NCBI RefSeq assembly: GCF_000772045.1
Contig: NZ_CP009754.1
Span: forward strand, 7,192,001 to 7,256,000
Reading direction: 5' to 3'
Source of the DNA: Streptomyces sp. CCM_MD2014
Lineage (GTDB): Bacteria > Actinomycetota > Actinomycetes > Streptomycetales > Streptomycetaceae
DNA length: 64,000 nucleotides
Below the pieces are notes generated by a model. That model was given only the letters and a program-made list of their open reading frames with translations, was not told where the DNA came from and did not search any database. Of the stretch, positions 17,205 through 26,602 are shown one piece after another (the first letter of the stretch is position 1; each line of letters opens with the position of its first letter). The translations under genes were made by a program, and so were the position numbers.

Positions 17205-17834
17205 TTAAGTGAGGAAGTGGGCTCCGGTGGAGGTTCCCGCAGGCCCCGGCAGCACCTCGTACCCCTGTTCGCGCTGTCGCACCAGAAGGTGCGCGAAGGG
17301 GCGTGAGGGGTCCTCGGCGAAGTGCCGGCGCTCGGCCGGGATCCATCCCTCCCAGAACGTCCGCTGCTCCGCTCCGTCGCGCGCCCGTCCGCGCTCCCAC
17401 GCCCGCTCGCGGGGTACGTCCATCCAGAGCAGCCCGGCCAGGTGCGGCCGCAGTGCCGCCCGGCCCGCTCCGACACCCTCGACGAGGATCACCGGAGCGG
17501 GGGGCAGCGGGCGTGGCGCCCCGAAACGCCGGGTCCGCCAGTCGTACGGCGTGTAGTGCGCCGTCTCACCGTGTCGCAGGGGCTCGATCACCTGGCGGAG
17601 CAGTCGCCCGGTCCAGTCGAACAGCTCGTCGTGACTGGCGATGTCGTCGAGGTGCAGCACCGGCGCGCCGCCCAGCCCGGCCGCCAGCCGTCCGGCGAAC
17701 GTGGACTTCCCGGACCCGGCGTGTCCGTCGACGCCGATCAGGCGCACGGGCCCGCAGGAGGGGGGAAGCCGGCGGAGCCGGGCTGCTAGATCGAGGATGG
17801 CGGATCCCGTGGACAGGAGGGCGGAGGCGGTCAC
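17205..17834 (-). CDS. Uridine-kinase-like P-loop protein
   Basis: A 209-residue P-loop NTPase with Walker A GVDGHAGSGKSTFA (about residues 34-47), and HLDDIASHDELFDW, which corresponds to the (D)xD region of the uridine kinase/phosphoribulokinase family. The later VILVEGVGAGRAAL matches the 'EG' motif following the substrate loop. It probably phosphorylates a nucleoside or related hydroxyl substrate, but the short length and absent uridine-specific residues leave this open. No Shine-Dalgarno precedes GTG 17834 or the alternative GTG 17840, so translation may be leaderless. Confidence 0.8.
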   Translation of the reverse strand: MTASALLSTGSAILDLAARLRRLPPSCGPVRLIGVDGHAGSGKSTFAGRLAAGLGGAPVLHLDDIASHDELFDWTGRLLRQVIEPLRHGETAHYTPYDWRTRRFGAPRPLPPAPVILVEGVGAGRAALRPHLAGLLWMDVPRERAWERGRARDGAEQRTFWEGWIPAERRHFAEDPSRPFAHLLVRQREQGYEVLPGPAGTSTGAHFLT

Positions 17835-17897
17835 CCGCACTCTAACCACCCCACGCCCCCGGCCCCCGCGCCCAGATGCCGCGCCCCCCGCCCCGCC

Positions 17898-17920
17898 ACT
17901 GGTCGACACCAATATTGGTG
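17898..17920. promoter_or_regulatory. Overlapping dre-like site and 14-bp palindrome
   Basis: ACTGGTCGACACCAAT (17898-17913) matches 13 of 16 positions of the DasR-responsive element ACTGGTCTAGACCAGT. Directly overlapping it is the perfect palindrome CACCAATATTGGTG (17907-17920). Both lie between the divergent kinase-like and C39 peptidase genes. Which regulator binds is inference. Confidence 0.45.
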
Positions 17921-18030
17921 GCGTGGCGTGCGTGGAAGTGCTGGCAGGACCGGGCGCCTGCGGCCATAGTTGGCGCACGAACGTGCAACGACGGACCCGC
18001 CCGACCCGGACACCTGGGGGTCTCCCGCCC

Positions 18031-19422
18031 ATGAGCAGAGTCGAACAGCCGTCCCGCAGGACCCTCCTGGCCGCGGCCGTCGCGGCGGCCGCCGTGGCGG
18101 GCGGCGCGATCCCGGCCACCGCCCAGGCCGCGCCCGCCGCGGGCACCGGCGGAGGCGCCACGGGCCCCGGCCGGGCCGCCTCCCGGCGACCGGTCGACTA
18201 CCACGCCTGGACCACGTTCCGGGACTGGCGGCAAGGGAGCGCCCGGGGGGTCCGCCCCGTCGCGGGCACCCGCCCAGGCGTCGTGATCGGCGCCCCGGCC
18301 GGCACCACCGACTACACGGACCCGCACACCGGCACCACCGCCGCCTGGGAGTACGCGACCTGGACCTCGCCCGTCCACCGGCTCGCGGTGCCCTCGACGG
18401 AGGTCATCGCCTCCTGGAACGCGCACACGCCGAGCGGCACCTGGATCCAGGTCGAGCTGAAGGGCACCTACTCCGACGGCACGGACACGCCCTGGTACGT
18501 GATGGGCCGCTGGACGGCCGGCGACGGCGAGCAGGACATCAGGCGGACCTCGGTAGACGACCAGAGCGACGGCAGAAGCAGCATCTGGACCGACACGTTC
18601 TCGATCGACGACGCCTCCACCGGCCTGCGTCTTGCCTCCTACCGGCTCCGGCTCACCCTCCACCGCCGTCCCGGCACGCACAGCACGCCCACCGTCTGGC
18701 GGCTCGGCGCGATGGGCTCCGACATCCCCGACCGCTTCACCGTCCCGGCCTCCACCCCGCGCCACGCCGGGGAACTGCGCGTCCCGCGCTACTCGCAGGA
18801 GATCCACAAGGGCCAGTACCCCGAGTACGACAACGGCGGCGAGGCCTGGTGCAGCCCCACCTCCTCGCAGATGATCATCGAGTACTGGGGCGGCCGTCTC
18901 ACCGAGGAACAGCTCGCCTGGGTCGACCCCTCCTACCCCGACCCGCAGGTCTGCCACGCCGCCCGGTACACGTACGACAACCAGTACGAGGGCTGCGGCA
19001 ACTGGCCCTTCAACGCCGCCTACGCCGCCACGTTCAAGGGCCTCCAGGGCGTGGTCACCCGCCTCGGCTCCCTCGCCGACCTGGAGACGCTGATCGCGGC
19101 CGGCATCCCGGCCATCACGTCCCAGTCGTTCCTGGAGGAGGAGCTGACCGGGTCGGGCTACGGCACCTCGGGCCACCTGATGACCGTGATCGGCTTCACC
19201 GCCGACGGCGACGTGATCGCCAACGACCCGGCCTCGGACGACAACGACGCCGTGCGCCGCGTCTACAAGCGGCGCGAGTGGGAGAACATCTGGCTCAGGA
19301 CCAAGCGGTACAACGCCAGTGGCAAGGTCGTCTCCGGCACCGGCGGCGTCTGCTACCTGTACTTCCCGGCCCACCCGAGCCCGCGTCAGCGCAAGGCCCT
19401 CGCGGCGGTGGGCGTGCGCTGA
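18031..19422 (+). CDS. Tat-exported C39-like cysteine peptidase
   Basis: A 463-residue secreted protein. The N-terminus has the twin-arginine motif SRRTLLAA and a hydrophobic stretch ending near ATAQA, a signal peptidase site. A beta-rich N-terminal domain (about 50-240) is followed by a papain-like C39_2 peptidase domain. The likely catalytic residues are Cys274 (EAWCSPTSS), His382 (TSGHLMTVIGF) and Asp399 (ANDPASDD). The start is the ATG at 18031; the open frame extends upstream but loses the signal layout. Its substrate may be peptide or cell-wall material. It may be under DasR-type control (see 17898-17920). Confidence 0.88.
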   Translation: MSRVEQPSRRTLLAAAVAAAAVAGGAIPATAQAAPAAGTGGGATGPGRAASRRPVDYHAWTTFRDWRQGSARGVRPVAGTRPGVVIGAPAGTTDYTDPHTGTTAAWEYATWTSPVHRLAVPSTEVIASWNAHTPSGTWIQVELKGTYSDGTDTPWYVMGRWTAGDGEQDIRRTSVDDQSDGRSSIWTDTFSIDDASTGLRLASYRLRLTLHRRPGTHSTPTVWRLGAMGSDIPDRFTVPASTPRHAGELRVPRYSQEIHKGQYPEYDNGGEAWCSPTSSQMIIEYWGGRLTEEQLAWVDPSYPDPQVCHAARYTYDNQYEGCGNWPFNAAYAATFKGLQGVVTRLGSLADLETLIAAGIPAITSQSFLEEELTGSGYGTSGHLMTVIGFTADGDVIANDPASDDNDAVRRVYKRREWENIWLRTKRYNASGKVVSGTGGVCYLYFPAHPSPRQRKALAAVGVR

Positions 19423-19458
19423 CCGGCCCCGCTGTGACCAAGCTCTCGGCCGCAAAAG

Positions 19459-19492
19459 CCGCTCACGGTGGCAAGGTGGACACCGTGAGCGG
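19459..19492 (+). promoter_or_regulatory. Perfect 12-bp hairpin masking a start codon
   Basis: CCGCTCACGGTG (19459-19470) pairs exactly with CACCGTGAGCGG (19481-19492) around a 10-base loop. It could terminate the peptidase transcript. However, its loop carries AAGGTGG (19473-19479) and its right arm contains the GTG (19485) of a 17-codon reading frame, so it may instead gate translation of the following micro-operon. Confidence 0.55.
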
Positions 19493-19538
19493 GGGGACTC
19501 CGCCCAACCCGAAGCCCGAGACCAGCGAGAAGCCATGA
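19485..19538 (+). CDS. Putative 17-residue leader or micro-protein
   Basis: GTG 19485 is preceded by AAGGTGG at five bases' spacing and opens a 17-codon frame, Pro/Thr/Glu-rich and free of hydrophobic stretches, whose TGA overlaps the ATG of the next frame as ATGA. Fourteen of its 16 codons after the start end in G or C, as expected of real streptomycete coding DNA. It could serve only to deliver ribosomes to the membrane protein downstream. Conservation is unknown. Confidence 0.4.
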   Translation: MSGGTPPNPKPETSEKP

Positions 19539-19675
19539 CCGCACACACCGCAGCCGCCACCCGTGTCCGTACCGGCGGCCCCAAGGAAGACGGCCCGAAG
19601 ATCCTCGAACACGTCATGGGCTGGACCCTCGTCGTAGTGGTCGCGATGCTCGTCGTTCAGCTGGGCCTTCTGTGA
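19535..19675 (+). CDS. 46-residue single-span membrane protein
   Basis: A very small protein: a charged N-terminal 25 residues (VRTGGPKEDGPKILEHV), then one membrane helix, MGWTLVVVVAMLVVQLGLL, to the C-terminus. It has no strong Shine-Dalgarno of its own and begins within the ATGA overlap of the preceding 17-codon frame, so it is probably translationally coupled. The composition looks like a genuine small membrane protein; I cannot assign a function. Confidence 0.65.
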   Translation: MTAHTAAATRVRTGGPKEDGPKILEHVMGWTLVVVVAMLVVQLGLL

Positions 19676-19780
19676 CGTGACCCGCGGACCGTCTGCGACG
19701 TGACCCGGGTGTGACCTGCCCCACGACCCGACCTGCCATACTGCGGATGTCCCGCCGCCCGTAGGAGACCAGGGTCGAAA

Positions 19781-20443
19781 TTGAATATCAGTCAACAACG
19801 TGCCGACGCCCGTCCCCGGGCGCGCGGCACCGAGCGCTCGGCTGCGCGCCGCGCCGAACTCATCGCCATCGGGCGGAGGTTGTTCGCCGACACGTCGTAC
19901 GACGCGCTCTCGATGGACGACATCGCCCGTCAGGCGCATGTCGCCAAGGGGCTGATCTACTACTACTTCCAGTCCAAGCGGGGCTACTACCTGGCGATCG
20001 TCCAGGACTCCGTCGCCGACCTCGTCACCACCGCGGCACGCGGCACCGAACTGCCGCAGGTGGACCGCGTCCAGCGCACCATCGACGGCTATCTGCGCTA
20101 CGCCGAACACAACCAGGCCGCCTACCGCACCATCGTCAGCGGCGGCGTCGGCTTCGACGCCGAGGTGCACGCCATCCGGGACGGGGTGCGCGAGGCGATC
20201 GTCGTCACCATCGCCGAAGGGGCGTACGGGCGCTCGGACATCGGGCCGCTCGCCCGCATGGGCCTGCTCGCCTGGGTGTGCAGCGTCGAGGGCGCCACCC
20301 TGGACTGGATCGGCCGGCCGGAACTGCCCCGCGAGACCATGCGCGAGCTGCTGGTGAAGTCGCTGGGCGGCACGCTGCGCGCCATCGAGGAACTGGACCC
20401 CGCCTACCCGGCCCCGGCGCCGGCCCGCCGCGACGAATCCTGA
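19781..20443 (+). CDS. TetR-family transcriptional regulator
   Basis: A 220-residue repressor-type protein. Its N-terminal TetR helix-turn-helix spans about residues 18-65 (RAELIAIGRRLFADTSYDALSMDDIARQAHVAKGLIYYYFQSK region). The remaining helices form the ligand and dimer domain. The start appears to be TTG 19781, with AGGG six bases upstream; no ATG/GTG is available in a sensible position. Neighbours give no clear target, and the convergent chitinase is separated from it by a terminator hairpin. Confidence 0.9.
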   Translation: MNISQQRADARPRARGTERSAARRAELIAIGRRLFADTSYDALSMDDIARQAHVAKGLIYYYFQSKRGYYLAIVQDSVADLVTTAARGTELPQVDRVQRTIDGYLRYAEHNQAAYRTIVSGGVGFDAEVHAIRDGVREAIVVTIAEGAYGRSDIGPLARMGLLAWVCSVEGATLDWIGRPELPRETMRELLVKSLGGTLRAIEELDPAYPAPAPARRDES

Positions 20444-20468
20444 CGCCGACGCCCGGACGACGCGTGAC

Positions 20469-20504
20469 GGAGGGGTGGAGACCCGAGCCGGTCTCCGCCC
20501 CTCC
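20469..20504. terminator. Bidirectional terminator between tetR and chitinase
   Basis: GGAGGGGTGGAGAC pairs with GTCTCCGCCCCTCC over 14 base pairs (one G-U) with an eight-base loop. It lies 25 bases from each of the two convergent stop codons. Confidence 0.7.
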
Positions 20505-20528
20505 GCCCCCCGTTGCGTGCCGGGTGGT

Positions 20529-21773
<1,245 letters not shown>

Positions 21774-21854
21774 CGGGTGTCTCCTCGTGGGGGGAAGAGG
21801 GAACGCGCGCCGATTGGCATGAACGCGGTAAGGCGTTCGGTTCGTCACCGTAGG

Positions 21855-21888
21855 AGGACTAGACCAGTACGGTCAATGGTTCGGACCA
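21855..21888 (-). promoter_or_regulatory. Chitinase-type paired 12-bp direct repeats
   Basis: On the minus strand TGGTCCGAACCA (21888-21877) and TGGTCTAGTCCT (21866-21855) repeat with 22-base periodicity, as at the first chitinase. The promoter-proximal copy is identical in both promoters; the distal copy differs. This is the known chitin-inducible promoter arrangement. Confidence 0.8.
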
Positions 21889-22141
21889 TTCTCGACGCCG
21901 GAAGCCGGAAATCCCGGCCCTCCGGGCGCGGCGCGGGCCATTCTCCGAATTCTTCGAGTAAGCGGTCGTTAACTGGTGACTCCGTGCCTCCGATCGGGCA
22001 TACTCACAGCGCACAGCCGCTGGTCAGCCGCTTCCGCGACCCGGGAGTGCGAGCATCGGCCAGGCCCGAACGACCCGGCGGAGCCGCCTCCACCCAAGGC
22101 GCACGTCCGCCGATGTGCCCGACAGGGAGGAGAGCGTCGCC

Positions 22142-23314
22142 ATGCCCGACCGCGCCCCGCAGCAGGTGGACCGGCAACTGCCCACGGACGAGGCACGGGA
22201 TCTGATCTCGCTCGTCCGCGACATCGCGCAGCGTGAGATCGCCCCGAGCGCGGCCGAGGGGGAGGACGCCGGACGCTTCCCGCGCGAGGTCTTCACCCTC
22301 CTGTCCGAATCCGGCCTTCTCGGACTGCCCTACGACGCCGAGTTCGGCGGCGGCGAGCAGCCCTACGAGGTCTACCTCCAGGTCCTCGAGGAACTCGCCG
22401 CGGCCCGGCTCACCGTCGGCCTCGGAGCCAGCGTGCACACGCTCGCCTCCTACGCGCTCGCGACCTACGGCACCAAGGAGCAGCAGACCGAGCACCTGCC
22501 CGCCATGCTGGGCGGCGGCCTGCTCGGCGCCTACTGCCTCTCCGAACCCGCCTCCGGCTCCGACGCCGCCTCGCTGCGCACCAGGGCCGTGCGCGACGGC
22601 GACGACTGGGTGATCACCGGCACCAAGGCGTGGATCACGCACGGCGGCGTCGCCGACTTCTACACCGTGATGGCGCGCACGGGCGAGGAGGGACCGCGCG
22701 GCATCACCGCCTTCCTGGTGCCCGGTGACGCCGAGGGCCTGAGCGCCGCGGTGCCCGAGAAGAAGATGGGACTCAAGGGCTCGCCCACGGCGCAGGTCCA
22801 CCTGGACGGGGTGCGGGTCCCCGACGCCCGGCGCATCGGCGAGGAGGGGCAGGGCTTCGCGATCGCCCTGTCCGCGCTCGAATCCGGCCGGCTCGGCATC
22901 GCCGCCTGTGCGATCGGTGTGGCCCAGGCGGCGCTGGACGAGGCGGTGTCCTACGCGGCCGAGCGGCGGCAGTTCGGCAAGCCGATCGCCGACTTCCAGG
23001 GGCTGCGCTTCATGCTCGCCGACATGGCGACGCAGATCGAGGCCGGCCGTGCGCTGTACCTGACCGCGGCCCGGCTGCGCGACGCCGGACGTCCGTTCGC
23101 CAAGCAGGCCGCCATGGCCAAGCTGCACTGCACCGACACGGCGATGCGGGTCACCACCGACGCCGTGCAGATCCTCGGCGGGTACGGCTACACCGCCGAC
23201 TTCCCGGCGGAGCGGTACATGCGCGAGGCCAAGGTGCTGCAGATCGTCGAGGGCACCAACCAGATCCAGCGGATGGTCATCGCCCGTCACCTCGCGGGTC
23301 CCGAGGAGCGGTGA
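22142..23314 (+). CDS. Acyl-CoA dehydrogenase
   Basis: A 390-residue FAD flavoprotein that introduces the alpha-beta double bond into acyl-CoA and passes electrons to ETF. It has the family's signatures: YCLSEPASGSDAASL (about 132-146, FAD contact), the RRQFGKPIADFQG helix (about 277-289) and, near the C-terminus, QILGGYGYTADFPAERYMREAK with the base Glu370 in IVEGTNQIQR. The position of Glu fits short/medium-chain enzymes. ATG 22142 follows GGAGGAGAG. Chain-length preference is not evident. Confidence 0.95.
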   Translation: MPDRAPQQVDRQLPTDEARDLISLVRDIAQREIAPSAAEGEDAGRFPREVFTLLSESGLLGLPYDAEFGGGEQPYEVYLQVLEELAAARLTVGLGASVHTLASYALATYGTKEQQTEHLPAMLGGGLLGAYCLSEPASGSDAASLRTRAVRDGDDWVITGTKAWITHGGVADFYTVMARTGEEGPRGITAFLVPGDAEGLSAAVPEKKMGLKGSPTAQVHLDGVRVPDARRIGEEGQGFAIALSALESGRLGIAACAIGVAQAALDEAVSYAAERRQFGKPIADFQGLRFMLADMATQIEAGRALYLTAARLRDAGRPFAKQAAMAKLHCTDTAMRVTTDAVQILGGYGYTADFPAERYMREAKVLQIVEGTNQIQRMVIARHLAGPEER

Positions 23315-23628
23315 GGCCGGCGGCGACGGTGAAGTCGCCGCCGACCCGGAAGTCGCCGGTGGTGAAGAAGTCACCCGTGGCGAAGAAGTCGCCGAGCCCG
23401 CGCGGGGGTTCCGCGAGCCTCACCCACTCCGGGTCGTGGCGCCCCGGCAGGGTGCGGCCGCCGTCGGCCCAGGCCCGCATCAGCTCGCGGTAGATCGGCG
23501 GGTCCGGGATCTGCGGGGCCGGGGGAACCGGTCCCGCGGGCACCGGTACGAACACGCGGCGCCGACTCCCGGTCGACGAGTACGTGGGGGTCATACCCGG
23601 GCAACGCGTCGCAGTGCGGACAGGTCAC
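23277..23628 (-). pseudogene. Small CPxC-motif protein, split by a frameshift
   Basis: GTG 23628 opens with MTCPHCDALPGYD, a zinc-ribbon-like start. In that frame the sequence soon becomes Arg/Gly/Pro junk. Changing one base in the run of five C residues (minus strand; G run at 23586-23590) joins the start to a second frame, giving ...GYDPTYSSTGSRRRVFVPVPAG... and PDPPIYRELMRAWADG, RHDPEWVRLAEPP, then a degenerate GDFF repeat and a stop at 23277. The joined product is about 116 residues and looks coherent. It overlaps the 3' end of the acyl-CoA dehydrogenase gene. Sequencing error or true inactivation cannot be separated here. Confidence 0.55.
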
Positions 23629-23763
23629 CGGCGGGCGTATTCGAGCGTGAGTTCGCGGGCGTCCACGGGCATGTGCCGCTTTCCGCCACGGTCCTGACGC
23701 CCCGTCGGCCGCCCCTGCGATCAGGGGGTCGGGCCACGGTCCCGAACGGGGCGTCCGGACGCC

Positions 23764-24201
23764 TCAGGCCGCTTCGCGCCGCATCGTCGGCATCCGCATC
23801 GGGCGCGAGCCCGGACCGCCGACGTGGGAGAAGGGCTGGGTCCGCCAGTCGAGGCCCCGGGGGAGCGTCAACAGCAGGGCGGTGTCCTGCTCGTGCGGCT
23901 GGAACGACTCGTCCGCCGGGCGCGCCTCGGTGGCCCGGCGGCCGGTGCCGGCGCAGACCGTGAGCCCGAACGGGTTCCACGGCGAGGCGCACAGCGCGTG
24001 CTCCGGCAGCGTCTCCTCGTCCGCCAGCAGTGCGATGGGCTGCGCGCAGTCCGGGCAGATCACCCGGTACATCTCGAAGGTGTCGTAGGCGTCGAGTTCC
24101 TCGTCCTCGAAGGCGTCCGGTTCGACGCCCTCCGATACGGGCTCGACGACCGGCTGCTGCCGCTTGGACGCGGTACGACCAGGGCGCTTAAGACTCTGCA
24201 T
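23764..24201 (-). CDS. Hypothetical Cys-motif protein
   Basis: A 145-residue soluble protein of unknown function. Its first third is acidic and low-complexity (PDAFEDEELDAYDTF). The middle contains VICPDCAQPIAL and EHALCASPWNPFGLTVCAGTG, four cysteines that could bind zinc. The C-terminus is Arg/Met-rich. ATG 24201 follows GGGGGAG at good spacing. It lies next to the frameshifted CPxC protein on the same strand, and both may be zinc-ribbon proteins of one transcript. Confidence 0.75.
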   Translation of the reverse strand: MQSLKRPGRTASKRQQPVVEPVSEGVEPDAFEDEELDAYDTFEMYRVICPDCAQPIALLADEETLPEHALCASPWNPFGLTVCAGTGRRATEARPADESFQPHEQDTALLLTLPRGLDWRTQPFSHVGGPGSRPMRMPTMRREAA

Positions 24202-24467
24202 GGGATCTCCCCCTCGGGCTGGGCCGTGACGGCACTGCGGCCTCGACCACAGCAAGCACTTCCCGTCCCCCCTCCGGGGTAATCACGAGAACATTACGGA
24301 GAACGTTCAACCAGTGTGGTCTTCGTCACATGCCGCTCGCAGATGCCCCCTGCGGCGGGTTTGTCCCCGCTCGGCTCGCGTCCGGCGCCCCGTCGGATCA
24401 CGAACGGGGCATGACCTGGGCCGCTCGGCTATCCGAGGAGATCAACCGCACTGTAGGTTCTTGCGCC

Positions 24468-24908
24468 ATGGAGGAGCTGGACCGACAGATCGTGCAGCTG
24501 CTCGTCAAGGACGGGCGGATGAGCTACACCGACCTGGGCAAGGCCACGGGCCTGTCCACGTCGGCCGTGCACCAGCGGGTGCGGCGGCTGGAACAGCGTG
24601 GCGTCATCCGCGGTTACGCCGCGGTCGTCGACCCGGAGGCCGTCGGGCTGCCGATGACCGCCTTCATCTCGGTGAAACCGTTCGACCCCAGCGCCCCCGA
24701 CGACATCGCGGACCGCCTCGCCGGCGTCCCCGAGATCGAGGCCTGCCACAGCGTCGCGGGCGACGAGAACTACATCCTCAAGGTCCGGGTGGCCACCCCG
24801 CACGAGCTGGAGGAACTGCTCGCGCGCGTCCGCTCCCTCGCCGGTGTCTCCACCCGCACCACCGTCGTCCTCTCGACCCCCTACGAGTCACGGCCGCCGC
24901 GGATCTGA
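24468..24908 (+). CDS. Lrp/AsnC-family transcriptional regulator
   Basis: A 146-residue regulator with an N-terminal winged helix (LDRQIVQLLVKDGRMSYTDLGKATGLSTSAVHQRVRRLE region, residues 3-45) and a C-terminal RAM/AsnC effector domain (about 65-140, VAGDENYILKVRV), which normally binds amino acids and forms octamers. TAGGTT lies about 13 bases before the ATG with no ribosome-binding site, suggesting a leaderless mRNA. An in-frame ATG at 24411 is less likely because the added residues do not resemble the family. Confidence 0.9.
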   Translation: MEELDRQIVQLLVKDGRMSYTDLGKATGLSTSAVHQRVRRLEQRGVIRGYAAVVDPEAVGLPMTAFISVKPFDPSAPDDIADRLAGVPEIEACHSVAGDENYILKVRVATPHELEELLARVRSLAGVSTRTTVVLSTPYESRPPRI

Positions 24909-24997
24909 CCGGCCCCGCGAGACGGCGCCGGGCGACGCCGGCCACCCGCGCCGCCCCGGCTGCCGGGCGGCGTCCGTGAGGGGCGAGACTGGTGTCC

Positions 24998-26602
24998 ATG
25001 AGTGAGTCCACCACCCCGTCCTCGACCGTCCTGCTGCGCCGCGGCGAGGTCCACAGTCCCGCCGACCCCTTCGCCACGGCCATGGTCGTCGAACGCGGCC
25101 AGGTCGCCTGGGTCGGCTCGGAGGGCGCCGCGGACGCCTTCGCGGACGGGGTCGACGAGGTGATCGACCTGGACGGCGCCCTCGTCACCCCGGCGTTCAC
25201 CGACGCACACGTGCACACCACCGCCACGGGCCTCGCGCTCACCGGCCTGGACCTGTCCGGCGCCCCGACCCGCGAGGCGGCCCTCGCCCTCGTACGGGAC
25301 TTCGCCGCCGCCCGCCCGGACGACCGGGTGCTCCTCGGGCACGGCTGGGACGCCGCCCGCTGGCCCGACGGGCAGCCCCCGACGCGTGCCGAACTGGACG
25401 CGGCCACCGGCGGCCGCCCCCTCTACCTCAGCCGTATCGACGTCCACTCGGCCGTCGTCACCACCGCGCTGCTGGACCTGGCGCCCGGTGGCCTCGCCCG
25501 CGGCGACGGCCCGCTCACCGGCGACGACCACCACGCCGTACGCGCCGCCGCCCTCGGGGCCGTCACCCCGGCCCAGCGCGCCGGCGCCCAGCGCGCCGCC
25601 CTCGCGCACGCCGCCTCCCTCGGCATCGGAACCGTTCACGAATGCGCAGGCCCGGAGATCTCCTCCGAAGACGACCTGACCGGCCTGCTGCGCCTCTCGG
25701 CCGAGGAGCCCGGGCCGCGGGTCATCGGCTACTGGGCCGAGCAGGACGTCGACAAGGCGCGGGAACTGGGCGCCGTCGGCGCCGCCGGCGACCTCTTCGT
25801 CGACGGCTCCCTCGGCTCGCACACCGCCTGCCTGCACCAGCCCTACGCCGACGCCGGACACACCGGCACCGCCCACCTGGACGCCTCCGCAGTGGCCGCG
25901 CACGTCGTCGCCTGCACCGAGGCGGGCCTCCAGGCGGGCTTCCACGCCATCGGCGACGCCGCCGTGACCGCCGTCGTGGAGGGAGTGCGCGCCGCCGCCG
26001 ACAAGGTGGGCCTCGCCCGCGTCCGCGCCGCCCGCCACCGGATCGAGCATGCCGAGATGCTCACCCCGGAGACCGTCGCGGCCTTCGCCGAACTGGGCCT
26101 GACCGCCTCGGTCCAGCCCGCCTTCGACGCGCTCTGGGGCGGCGAGGACGGCATGTACGCACAGCGCCTGGGCACCGAGCGGGCCCGCACGCTCAACCCC
26201 TACGCGGCCCTGCTGCGCGCCGGCGTGCCGCTCGCCTTCGGCTCCGACAGCCCCGTCACACCCCTCGACCCGTGGGGCACGGTCCGGGCCGCCGCCTTCC
26301 ACCGCACTCCGGAGCACCGGGTCTCCGTCCGCGCCGCGTTCACGGCGCACACGCGCGGCGGCTGGCGGGCGATCGGCCGCGACGACGCGGGCGTCCTGGT
26401 GCCGGGCGTGCCCGCGGACTACGCCGTGTGGCGTACCGGCGACCTCGTGGTCCAGGCCCCCGACGACCGGGTCGCGCGCTGGTCGACCGACCCGCGCTCG
26501 GGCACGCCCGGCCTGCCCGACCTCACCCCCGGCCGGGACCTGCCCGTCTGCCTGCGTACCGTGGTCGGCGGCCGGACCGTCTTCGTACAGCCGGGCGAGT
26601 GA
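24998..26602 (+). CDS. Amidohydrolase, YtcJ-like
   Basis: A 534-residue metal-dependent hydrolase of the amidohydrolase superfamily. The N-terminal beta-sandwich precedes the barrel with the metal-binding HxH motif TDAHVHTTATG (about residues 68-78). Further metal ligands are likely in GFHAIGDAAV and RHRIEHAEMLTP, and the terminal GSDSPVTPLDPW carries the conserved Asp. YtcJ-like proteins hydrolyse amide or formyl bonds of small molecules; the physiological substrate is unknown. Start at ATG 24998, with an in-frame GTG two codons earlier. Confidence 0.9.
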   Translation: MSESTTPSSTVLLRRGEVHSPADPFATAMVVERGQVAWVGSEGAADAFADGVDEVIDLDGALVTPAFTDAHVHTTATGLALTGLDLSGAPTREAALALVRDFAAARPDDRVLLGHGWDAARWPDGQPPTRAELDAATGGRPLYLSRIDVHSAVVTTALLDLAPGGLARGDGPLTGDDHHAVRAAALGAVTPAQRAGAQRAALAHAASLGIGTVHECAGPEISSEDDLTGLLRLSAEEPGPRVIGYWAEQDVDKARELGAVGAAGDLFVDGSLGSHTACLHQPYADAGHTGTAHLDASAVAAHVVACTEAGLQAGFHAIGDAAVTAVVEGVRAAADKVGLARVRAARHRIEHAEMLTPETVAAFAELGLTASVQPAFDALWGGEDGMYAQRLGTERARTLNPYAALLRAGVPLAFGSDSPVTPLDPWGTVRAAAFHRTPEHRVSVRAAFTAHTRGGWRAIGRDDAGVLVPGVPADYAVWRTGDLVVQAPDDRVARWSTDPRSGTPGLPDLTPGRDLPVCLRTVVGGRTVFVQPGE

